Both the position numbers and the translations under genes were made by a program. This document shows positions 35,094 to 46,460 of a stretch of DNA of 64,000 nucleotides, piece after piece. The notes below the pieces were generated by a model, which was not told where the DNA came from, did no database searches, and saw only the letters and a program-made list of their open reading frames with translations. The stretch is from Takakia lepidozioides (lineage: Eukaryota > Streptophyta > Takakiopsida > Takakiales > Takakiaceae), in assembly GCA_030704615.1 (NCBI GenBank), contig CM060733.1:20582001-20646000 (forward strand). Reading direction: 5' to 3'. Position 1 is the first letter of the stretch; every line of letters starts with the position of its first letter.

Positions 35094-37311
35094 CTCTGTC
35101 CTATTTTAAGCTCCCTTACAAGATTCCCGCCATCTCTCTCTCACGAAAACCACAGGCTTCTCACAGGGCATGCAATTGCGAAAACGTAAGTTAAGCAAGA
35201 ACGTCACAGTCCGCTCGGTGCCAGGAACTCTTTCTTCTCTTCCTTCTTTGCAGCGCTGCTCTGTTCATTTATACATGTATATATATGTGTTTGGTTTCGT
35301 GGTACTTGAAAGCAAAAGTATCTGTAATACACCTGTCATGCTTATACGACACATATGATACACTGGGCAGTGGGTAAGTATTTGAAATTTTCAAAGCCAA
35401 ACCAATTTTCACTGTAGAACTTTTGGGGAAAAAAAAGGATAGAAGCCTTTCTTCACTCTACTTCTTTCAATCTTCTTCTTTCTTTCTTCAATCTACTGTG
35501 AGAGCAACCAACTACCTTCATTGGGATTGAAGAGTTTATAACTTCCATTGTTGTCTGTTGATGTTAGACGCTCCAGACAATCTCTAAGATGTGGTGTTGT
35601 TGATTTTGAATGTGTCTGTCACGGAAAACTGCTTCAGAGCACAGATTGTAGGTTGCTTGAGTATGCACATTACAAATCTTTTGTACTCCCAAGTTGGTTA
35701 TTGTTTTTTTGAGCAGCTGTGTATACACTTTGTTGAATCCCAGCACATATGGGTGTAGGTTGGTTGATAACTACATGACTTTGAACACTGGAAATCTACA
35801 ACATCTTCCTTAATGGACACAGATAGAGAAGACTCATTCAACTATGGATTCACATCACCCGGGATGCTGCAAGCACTGAATGCTCATTCTTCAGTTATCA
35901 ACCTGCCACCTCTTATGGTTTGGATCATCCCATGGTACGCCAGTACCACCAAGCCTCACCATTCCCAAACAATAGGAGGTGTGCTTGGTTACTGGGAAGG
36001 GTGGGTAAGACAGTAAAAAGGAACTTTCACCCACCAGAGTAAATCCAAATTCGACAAACTGCTGCTTGGTGTACTGGAATAAGGGGGCAGGGAAGCTTCC
36101 CAATACATTATGCAGGGATCTAATACTGCTGCAGTGAATGCCTTGTACAGTGCATTGAATCAGCCTGAACCTCCATCAAACTTTTTCACCAATGTAGTCA
36201 AGACTGTTTAACCGAGAGTGAGTTGTTGCTCTATCTTGAAGTATCACAGAACAGAAAGTGAGCATAAGACCTACCAACTCATGATTGAAGGCTAGTGTGT
36301 ACCTTTAACAGGCAAATGGGCATACATCCTTTAAGAGAATGGACCATGCCAAAGCAAGCGTGATTTTCTCTTCACCCTCCTGTTTGATGGATGGACACCA
36401 CCTATCAGCCATAACAAGGGGAACATGGCCACCCAAGCCTTCTCCAGGGGCAAAAGCTGCTAGCTAACCTACAACATTTTTTGTGACTGGTTTACCCCGT
36501 GACGCCCTTTTTATAGCAGGGTTGGCTATACTTGGGGACACCCAAGGATTTAATCTCACGCCCGCACGCAATTGCTTTGTGCCACTGCTTGGCCTTTACA
36601 CAGTCAGCCAGTGCCATACATAGAGAGGGGTTCCAAACATAAAGCATGTAGAGCTTCCCTTCTTGGGGGAGACACTGGTCCTCCATCCTATGCTGCAGCC
36701 TCATCCTGCACACAAAGGGACCAACCATTAATGCAAGTAAACATGTTACAAAAAGAGGTAATTGTACGAAGCTCCTCAACAGGGCCGAGGGTGCAGAATT
36801 TCAGTAAATCAGTATGTCACAGGCACGGATTCTTAAATTCCATACACGGGTGCTACAGGCTGATCGTTTATATAACCAGATGCCTGAGCCCCCACACACA
36901 CTGGCTCCCTCTCCACTGCCTGGCCGGTGTAATCTCCACCGTTGTCCTTCAAGAGTTTGTGAAGACAGAAGTTTGTAGCCTCAATTTAACACTTACATAT
37001 CTGCGTTTCTTGGGAATCATTTTCAAGGCCATCATATCTGCTATAAACGCAGGCTGTCCAGGGTTGTAGGCGGAGCCCAGTCAGTCTTGCTGCAATCCAA
37101 AGAACGCCCTTATCAGACTGAACTTGTTGTACCCTTTGTGGCCATGGAGGTCTGGGTAGAAAGCCTTCTGAAGAGAAAATGGTCAATAAATTGATCTCTT
37201 GTCAGACCACTAGAAGATGTGAAAGGGCACACTGTCAGAGCTGAGGATTACATTAGATGACAGGGGCACCACCAATTGTCCACTAGGGATAGAAGAGTAG
37301 CAAGAAAGGGC
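35094..37311. other. No gene seen between FHA and TOUGH genes
   Basis: Contains the promoter of the MCRS1/FHA gene and the 3' region of TOUGH, both minus-strand. Short ORFs at 35813-36016 (+) and 36492-36779 (-) have no recognised domain and no splice support. A transposon remnant is possible but unproven. Confidence 0.45.
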
Positions 37312-40300
37312 CTAAGCAGAGGCGGATGATGTTGAAGAGGATGCAGATGAAGGTGCCCGTCGATGCTTATGCTTGTGATGATGGCGCCGCTCCTTGTCTT
37401 GGTTCTTCACTTTCTGCCCTCACAGACAAAGACACGCAGATTTTAGAGACACTGCCCTATTCTACTGTTCTGTACTAAATCATTATGAGTTTCGCATGAC
37501 AAGTAGAAGCAGATGAGGTACACTTTTCTACGTAATGGAACATTTGATGAGTTAGAACATCTTGAACAGCCAAGTTCGGAAGGAGTGCTACTCCAGTACA
37601 TTTAAGTTGATGTGGTTGAGATTGAAGAGCTCACGGAAATGACTTACGAAGTTTGTCAGTGTGCAAACACAAAACTAGGATTTGACTTAACCTGTGGAAG
37701 TCCCACCATGCAATTGCCAATAAGACTAATAATAGACAAAAAACCACCTTTCTCTTCTTGGGTTCGTCACGGGACTCCTCTTTTCTGCGTTTGTGCCTCT
37801 GCTTTTCCTTGTCCTCTTTCTTCAGTCTCTTTTCTTCTTGTCGTTCCGGCCTTGATTTAGCTTTGTTGCGATCACTACCATACTCAAACCTGCTACTGTC
37901 GTGAGATGACCTCCGCTTGCCTGAAGCAGCTGTGATGTTTGTAGTACCATTGTTGGTTGTTGCTCTTTCTTTTCCCCTCTTTTCCTCACTCTCTCCTGCC
38001 CCCCATCTGCCTCCATCATCCCTCAAAACCTCATTTTGGGCCTGCCCAGCTGGACCACCTATCACTTTGACATTATCAAATGAAGATAAAAGCTGCTGGG
38101 ACTGTCCCTCATGTTTTCTACTTGCATCAGCTTCTCTTAAAGATGTAGGACTTTGGATCATAATGTTCATATTTCCAGCTTTTACCCCGGGTTGAAAAAA
38201 TCTTCCGGAGTCCAATTGCATAGGTTCACCCCCTCTGTTTACAGCACCAATCTCTTTTGTGCTGCTTCTCATTTTCGTATCTTCCAGGGGCCTGGCGGCA
38301 GGTCTGTTGTCAGCGGCATGTCGTCCTTCTGGCAATGCAGAGGGGACCTTCAATCCTAGCTCCTTTCCAAGAGACTCCAAGAAATCTCCAGCAACCAACC
38401 TATTCAGGGCAGAATTGGCAGCCTGTACACTCTTCTCAGCAGGGTCCCTCTCTCTATCAGTAATGCTCTCTAGCCTCATTGATGTCTGAGGTAATGCTTG
38501 CAATCCATCTTCCTTCCCATTGTCCTCGTCTTCAGATTCATCTGAAAAGATTGCCTGGAACCACAGTTTTTCACGTTAGGCAGGCTGATTTTCTCTCCTT
38601 GCCTCTCTCCTGTATACTATCACAATTCAGGAAGCCCAAGGACTCATGGATATGTCAGAGACCAGTGTTGAAATGCTACTCAAGGTATATATGCCCCATC
38701 CAAACGACAAAACACTAGTCACGGTGTCTACCAGCAACCATCACCCATGAAGCTAGTAGATATATAGCTTAGAAACAAACACAGACACTAGCCAACCAAC
38801 CTTCCTTACCTATCTTCCTCAGAGACTGGCAACAAAGACCTATAATACAGAGTCAACCAAAGGGTGGCATTGAGTAATAGTACCTTATACAGATCAACTG
38901 GCTTCTCTGGAATTATTTGCACCTCCCCATCATCCTTAGCTGGTTCAAGCGATTCAATCACCTTCTCTTTGGACACTGAAGATGTTCCGTGGACAGCTAC
39001 ATCTTGATCAGCTGGGACAGGAAATTCAGGCCTGCTCTCTTTTGGATTAGCAATGAGAATGAATGACTCTGTTCGGCTCCGCGGCTTTGGTATGGGAGGG
39101 GGCTGCGCAGTCACAGGCCATCATCTTACGGTGAGCAAACAGTACCTCTCAGCTGTCGTCCACATCAGATACGCCTACCAGAAAAATGGGACTGAAAGAC
39201 CTTATGCATGCTCTTCTACACCTTGCCGCTTCAGAAAGCTAATCCAGGTCAGTAGAGACTGGTAACTGGGCAGAAAAATAGGAAATTTTCAAATATTGTT
39301 GTAAAGGTGAAGAAACAGGAAAGACACTTGAAGGCACCTTTCCAGCATACGGGTCCAGTAGATTGAAGCGCTTGCAGAGCATGGAGGTGGGCCTCCATGG
39401 ATTTTCCTCTCTATGAGGATATTGCTTTGCTTCTTCTGCTTCTATGATTTGTTTGGACAGATCACTCTTCTCCTGTGGCTGTCCAATCCCACCTGCTCTG
39501 GTCAATCGCTGTACTATATTTGGTGCCATGCATATGTGATCTTTTTGGCATACCTGAAAATCTAGAATCATAGTCAGAAATTTAGAAATCACAAACAAGG
39601 GATACCGCATTTATGTATCTAGAAAAGATATTGGATCCTAAAGATGCCTCTGCCCTCACGTACCAGACTTGTGCTTTCAATACCCCCCGTTGTGAAGCGA
39701 TTACCCATGATCGCTGCCAGCTCTGGCAAGAGATTGCCCAAAACACCTGACGCCAATACTTTTGATGATGTAGGAGCCTCCTGTAGTGCACGTGCAACTC
39801 CTTCAAACTCAAAGATTTCTTGGGCACGCTGCATCTCTGTTAACCCACTCCCTCCGCCCAATTGCTTCCGAAGCCCCCCCGAAGACTTGTCCTTCAGGAA
39901 TTGCTCAAACCGTGCCTGCTTTGCTGGGTTTTGCTGGAATGGTTGGTGTAATGCAGCATTGACCTCAGCAGTCTGCCAAAGGTCAAGTGGTAAGCTCGGT
40001 TAGACCTTTCTTGCCGGAACGCCCAAACGTATGGCTTGCTCTCAAACATGCAAAAGGTCTGCTCAGACTGTATTCCATGGCTCCACGCACTTGAAAAGGA
40101 GATCATCCCCCGTGTCCTCATATCCTCAAAACCAGTACACTCAGCTACTTACACTTTCATTACTCTAACTGTGTTTCTAGTATCTTGTTCCTGCTGTGGT
40201 CCATGATGAGCCGAAAAGGAGAAAGACAGACAAAAATAAAGACGAGAATGTACTCATAAGACATTTGCCGTAGCCTTGTGATAGTAATAAGGACAGGGAC

Positions 40301-43300
40301 AGAGAAACAAAATTGTTCATGGGCACTCACCCTGGAATGAAGCAAAAGTGCAGTGAAAACACATATAACCCCCCAAACATTGCTTGGTGACGGAGAGAGA
40401 GAGAGAGAGAGTTACTGCTGATGCTGACGTAGTGAATGTACTTGAAAGTGCAGACTGTAGGCGAGCACGGTCCTCTGCACCAACCATGGAGGCCACGGAG
40501 GCATTCCCTCTTGCTAGTGGGGTTTCCCCAAGAATCTTTCCACGTTGATCAGAATCCAAGCGAGATGACTCTCTTGATTCGTCAGATCTATTCACAGAGA
40601 CTTGAAACTGTTGCTTGCCCTCGGCCACAAGCTTCTGCTCTTCTTCCCACAGCCTACGCACGTAGTAGTCATGACCTGCACCTCCGAACAGAAATCCAAA
40701 TGCTGGGTTTCCAATGTGCTTCTCCCTTGACATATCTTCAAAGCGCTGCCCACTTTTGGCCACAAACGATGCTAGACCTTCAATAATCTTGCATGCCTGT
40801 GTGTCTGGCGGTGGCTGAGCTTCAGGGGGTGCAGGCTTTGATGACAAGCGCTCTGAATGGAGAGGGACAATGAATCTGTGCCCGGGCACGAAAGCCCGAG
40901 GAACTACAGGAGGGGGAAACCTGAACCAATGCAGGACTAACTTGTGATCACCAACACACAGCAACCAATAATGCTTAAGTATTGCACTCCAACATAAACA
41001 GCTAATTTGCATCACACTCTATGATGACATATCATAACCATCCCACATGAACCATTCCAACTCCTAATAGGACTTCGTCCTTTGAGGAACTCCACATGTA
41101 TGAGAGGACCCTGAGAAATTTCAATCGTACCAATATGGTTTGATAGATGGTTCGCCTGCAAATTTAAAGCCTGGCAATAATCTGCTGTTGGAGCTGGATG
41201 CTGCCACAGTCCTTTGAGGCTTTTTAAGGTCGGCAGCTGCATTATCTTCTTCCTCTATTTCCCGAATCTCAAAATCCATGCCTGTAGAGCAGCAAGACAT
41301 CTGTATAATCAAGAAGTATGATTCTAGTAAGGGATTCTAGTGAGGGTGCCCTACATAGAATGGCTTCTACTTCATGAGAATAAAGGGTTACTGCTGACAT
41401 ATGTTATCCCCTGCTCTGCAGGAGTACACCTCTGGTGCTCCGTTTCATCACAGCACAGGACATCTGAGAGGCCTGATTAGTGGCCTGGCCTTAGCAAACT
41501 ATAGAAGTACCTTCAGCATACACGTCTTCGTCCTCTTCACCATGGTCCTCCAATGCTCCGATACCAAACCCACTCGCCATCCTGCCCACTGTCATATGCC
41601 CACGTCTGTTTATGACCTTTCCAAGACTAGTCATTACCAAATTCCAGTACCATGAATTCTACCTTTGCTCACCCACCTTTGCAGGTAGGGGAGCCCTTTC
41701 ATTGTACATCTGAACACAACCTTTTCGCACATATGGAAAGTATTTATATTGGAAATGTATGAGAAGAGTGACAACCATTGGGACGAAAAAGGCTTGACTT
41801 AAAGAGTGCTTGAGATCGTCCCCTCCAGGTTCTCTGATTGGCATCCCCTCTTCCTTCCACCATATAAGCATGCTTCCTTTCTGCACACAGTCAAGGGGCA
41901 TATTATATTCATCAACACTCTGAGATGACATCTTTTTGGCATAGGATAGACAAAAGCAGGATGTGCAAGTGCACTAGGAAGGTAAGTAAATATTTGGCAC
42001 TTAAAAAGCCAAACAGCAATATCTAACTAGCAAGAAAGTAGTTGGTAAAAGAGTGTTGGAGAAGCACCAAGGTGAGTAAATACTGGTTGTTTGGAAGGCA
42101 ATCTGGCAAGGAAGATTATATTCGTAATCGTCCAGATGTCAGACATGAGGACAATGAATGGCTAGAAACAGTCAAGTGAATACAGATTCAACTCTTTCTA
42201 AGCTCAAACTCATGAAAAGCTTACCTCTAAACTCTGGTGCATTTCTGAATGGATCAAAGCCAAGACCATATAAGTCATTCTTTGGATTCATGACAAAAAC
42301 CTGCAGTAAGACCCAATTGTCCCTGTCAAGTCAGTGCTCAAATGGGAAAGAGCTGAAGTCCAACGAACTGTTCTGAGCTTCTGCCTCTAGGAACAGGGAT
42401 TGAGGACTGCCTAGGTGATCCACACTGTGCTGAAGTTCTAAACTCTGGTGCATTTCTGAATGGATCAAAGCCAAGACCATATAAGTCATTCTTTGGATTC
42501 ATGACAAAAACCTGCAGTAAGACCCAATTGTCCCTGTCAAGTCAGTGCTCAAATGGGAAAGAGCTGAAGTCCAACGAACTGTTCTGAGCTTCTGCCTCTA
42601 GGAACAGGGATTGAGGACTGCCTAGGTGATCCACACTGTGCTGAAGTTCTAACTAAGAATGGTGCCTACATCTGAACTTTTGGATTACCCACCTAGGCAA
42701 AAAGGAGCCCATCTGGCCATGATGTTGAGACCAGGAATGTTCTGACCTTTATGAAAGCATCAAGACTATCACTGCAGTTCTGATCTCAAGTTCGAGAGGA
42801 TCAATCCTATGCTGGAAGCTTGGACTTTCTTGGGTCTTGGACCTAGATGAATACCCGTCCACATTATGCTATCACAAAGGACATTCTACTCTTCCCCTTC
42901 CTTCGCTTCAGCAAGAGTTTCTCCCTTGTGAGTAAAACTTGACTTTCTCCCTCTACATCTTACTATCGTGTGATTGTAAGGATCAGTACAGTTCAGCACC
43001 CCCCCTTCTGATATCCATTTAGACATGCAAATGGGAAGGGTTGTGAAACCATTATAGAATGTGACTGACAATGGGAAGCTAACTAATCTCATAACTGCGT
43101 GTAGACAGTACGCTACAGCTCAGATAATAGGGCACCCTATTGTGACCAAATGCCCCAAACTAAATTTCAAGAATTTAGGCTTTGGGACTTTATATGGCAG
43201 TAAACAGCAACACGAATCTCCTCCAAGGATGTCCTAAGTGCAACGTCTTGTGCCAAAGCAGGCTAACCTTTCCATTTGAGAGAAAAAACAAAGGGTAGAG

Positions 43301-46020
43301 GCAGCATACGGGGGTGCTGCGAGGCACATCAATGTCTGACTGAGCCTCCTCGAGAAGCAACTCTTCCTCCTTAGCCAAAGCAGGTTCTTTCTCCGCATAC
43401 TCCTGCCGCAATCCAGGTGGCAATTGCGCACCATACACCTTCACCACTGGTTCTGCTGGGGCATTCTGAGCAAGGGCCATCATGGCCTTTCTTGCCTCTC
43501 TTTGAGCATCTGTCCAAATTCACCAAGCTCTCAACTAAGTTGGATGGAGAATTTTGATCTCATAGAATGCAAGCCAGAAAGAGAGCACAGCTTAGAGACG
43601 GGGAGGGCTTGTGTGTGTGCGAGAGACTGAGAGAAAGAGAAATGCCTGAAGTAGCAGCAATATGTCTGGGCCCAATGAGTCGACCATGACGCCATCCCAT
43701 TTTAAGTAGCAACTTCACTCCTGCCATCCATCCCTCCAAAATAACTTTGCCTCATTTACAATCCAGCCATCATGTGGATCAACAAAATGCAAACATTTAA
43801 ACTTGTCCAATGCCCAAAGCAACCCAATGCAAAAACCAACTGAGACGTGAATGGTATGAGGAGAAATGGTACTCCATTCTGAGATTTTTCGGTGCCACTT
43901 GACCGTTGACCCTACATGCATCAACATAGAGGTTTTGGCACCAAACCTGTTTGCAGGTTGATGTCGGTCTGCAAACAAAAGCTCTACCTAGAAGAAGGTG
44001 CTACTTCTGGGGAAATGGTATTACACGATAACTGCTGCAATTGCGTTCAACCGATGCAAACATATATGATGAGGAACAGCCAACAAACCTATAGATTCTG
44101 CAACTGGAACAACGATCTCATCTGGCGCTGGTCCTGGAAGTGCTGAGGGCCTGCCAACAACAGTCGAGTTACTTTTAAGGGCTAATATTGTTTGCTGCCT
44201 TGACTATATGTACATCACACACTCTGCCAATGTGGACCAGCAAAGAGGGAAGACTAGAGACTACAATGATGATTGAAAGCTCAGCCAGCAGTGAAATACT
44301 CATTACAGATGTGTGCTATACACATCCATGTGAGTAAGGGAGAAAGGGGGGATTGTTGGAGGCTGTAATCTTGTGTATCAAAGATAGAGGTCAGGCAGTA
44401 CCGTTTTCCCATCTCTTGAGCAGCTTGGCGGCGTGCAAGTTCGGCGGCAGTTGAGCCAAAAGTGTCAAACTCAGTGTTTGCTCTAAGCTCCTTAGAGTCC
44501 AAGTCCTGGTCAGAATAAAGCAGCATACATGCATCTTTGAGGTCCTCTTCCACAGACTTCACACCATCCATCAGGTATCAAACTAGGAGGCAAGAAAGAA
44601 GGAATGAGAAGAACATACAATAGCCGGGCCGACTTATAGTGACCCCTTGACCCATAACGACAAATGCCTCATGTAAGCAGGCGGGCACTATTAATATTTA
44701 AAAAGAACCATATGCATTTCTGTTGCCTATTTTTCCCACTGAAGACTTGGAGACCTCTAGTAAGTACACAATTGGCAAAACAATTATGAAAGTGGTAAAG
44801 GGTAAACAGATAATGGCCTAACTTGGCACCAAAACACCTAGACGAGTGTGCTTACAAAATGTCATATTAGACATACCGCTTTCTCGTCTTCATCCAGGAA
44901 GTCATACACAGATTGTTCCTTCCTATCTGTGCGTGCCTTTCGAGATGACATGAATGATTGTGGTGCCCATCCTGCATTCCCATCTTTCTTTCGTCAATTA
45001 TCATCTCAATCACAGTATTGCCAAGAAAAAATGAGCAAGCACTTATTCGCTGCTTTTAATTGAACGTTGCCCATCAGTCACACAATTGTAAATATTTGTG
45101 GCTGGATGAATAGTTTACACTTCAACGTGCATACTTGGGGAGAAAGTTGTGGTGTGTACCCTCTTTAGAACCAACAGTGTTGTAGTACCCGGCAGAGAAT
45201 CCGCCACTAAAAGCGCCATGAAACCTTCGACGACCTTCAGCATCTGTGACCTGTACACAGTCAATTTAAATAGAACACAAATCAATTTTGACTTCACTCT
45301 CATCTTGCTTTCGGTTCCCAGCAGCCATGGCCAACGTCAAGAGCACATAATTACAAAATGAACAATTGTTCTGTAACTCTACGCATTTGCAATTCAGCAT
45401 CAGCCACCACGTTTGCATAACCTAACAGCAGGACACTTATGAATAGATCAAGCTGTTTTTAATGAATTGTCTTTCAGTCTCTTTGACCTCAAGCAATTAT
45501 CTCTGGCAAAACAACGTCACAGAAAAAGAAAACAAGAACGTTGACATCCCCTGCGCATCTCAGAGAAGGAGAGAGTATGCCAATATAGAGAGATATTACA
45601 GAGATGCTGGGGGAGGGCGAGAAACGACATAGGTAGATCCCCACAATTGCTCGAGTATTTCCTCCTTGCATGGGTGTGAACGTTTAGGTCATTGCACGCT
45701 TCTCGCAATTTCAACAACAAATACAACCGCCAAGACAGAATATACACCGCACACTAAGCCATCTCCTGTTCTTACTTCCCAGTCACTGGATTACATATCT
45801 AATTCCACAGCACGCCCTGCCGCTTGCGAGAAAATGCCTGTAGTAGAGTGCCATAGAGGAGAAAAAGGAGAAACAAGATAAAAACCTCTTGGTTCCAAAG
45901 TGCAACGCGGCGAGCCTGGCCAAGTTCTAATGCCGCTTTCCGTTTTCGAGGACCCAAATCCTCCTCCCGCTCCAGAGGTGTGCCATACACCACATAATCT
46001 TCATCTTCCTCCCCCGCCAT
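37312..46020 (-). CDS. TGH: TOUGH-type G-patch/SURP RNA-processing protein, 16 exons
   Basis: TGH is a nuclear RNA-binding protein linked to splicing and microRNA processing. Exons (minus): 46020-45886, 45250-45160, 44971-44877, 44505-44402, 44150-44089, 43720-43646, 43509-43310, 42300-42225, 41588-41511, 41281-41131, 40920-40416, 39972-39664, 39553-39338, 39102-38884, 38554-37748, 37413-37312. Phases agree throughout, giving 1,074 residues (Arabidopsis TGH is about 930). In order: [11 protein letters not shown] start, [31 protein letters not shown]-patch ([13 protein letters not shown]), [23 protein letters not shown]-like [13 protein letters not shown]-like module ([13 protein letters not shown] to [13 protein letters not shown]), [53 protein letters not shown], then a Lys/Arg/Glu-rich tail and a final His/Ser-rich exon. 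A small exon between exons 8 and 9 cannot be excluded. Confidence 0.95.
40393..40411. repeat. (GA)n microsatellite in TGH intron 11
   Basis: A GA run directly beside the 5' splice site of exon 11 on the minus strand (donor at 40415). On the transcript it is a CT tract immediately downstream of the donor. Confidence 0.8.
42227..42648. repeat. 211-bp perfect tandem duplication over TGH exon 8
   Basis: 42227-42437 and 42438-42648 appear identical by eye. Each contains nearly all of exon 8 plus its acceptor side. The copy at 42438 (upstream in the transcript) keeps the acceptor and coding bases but has lost the GTAAGC donor, because the repeat boundary falls just inside the exon end. 211 is not a multiple of 3. 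Confidence 0.93.
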
Positions 46021-46460
46021 CGCTCGTCACTAAGTTACCTCAAACATGAAACTCAACCCACTGCTTTCAATCCAGATTTCAACCAAACTTCAATCTATCC
46101 CTCTGCAATGGATACATACACCGGTTAAATCTCTGCACAGTCTTTGTTGTGATCTGCCATAGCTGCAAGCAAAAGGTCAATCCTGGATGACTACACGCAT
46201 CATCCACACAGCTAGTTTCCGTCGTGCATGAACGTCCGTCCACTGCTTCGTCCCTAAACCCTAAACCCCCGTCTCTCTCAGATCTTGCATTTCCCGCAGC
46301 ATCGTTGCAGGTGCTGGAAGAATATCTTCTGATGAATTAACGTACTAGACTCCAGCCATGTTGAGATGCAGTCAGTAAAGATCATCTCCACAACTGGAAA
46401 TTCCGTAAAGTCCTCCGACTCTACTTACAACAGAGTAATGTACAGAGATCGGTGTTGAAA
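46021..46460. promoter_or_regulatory. Bidirectional promoter of TGH (-) and TPR gene (+) with telo-box
   Basis: The start codons of two divergent genes are 440 bp apart. A doubled plant telo-box, CCCTAAACCCTAAACC, lies at 46252-46267. Such boxes are common in promoters of plant genes for translation and growth functions and act with nearby elements. No clear TATA box was seen. Confidence 0.7.
46256..46264 (+). promoter_or_regulatory. Telo-box AAACCCTAA
   Basis: Exact match to the plant telo-box core, with a second overlapping CCCTAAA unit. It sits about 200 bp upstream of the plus-strand ATG (46461) and 240 bp upstream of the minus-strand ATG (46020). Confidence 0.75.

Noticed and set aside
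36341-36780. Possible transposase remnant (a plus-strand stretch vaguely like a DUF659 motif)
   Set aside because: Only a few residues look similar, stops interrupt the frame and no terminal repeats were seen.
41659-41931. Extra TGH exon between exons 8 and 9
   Set aside because: No acceptor gives a stop-free frame in the needed phase, while joining 42225 to 41588 keeps the frame without it.
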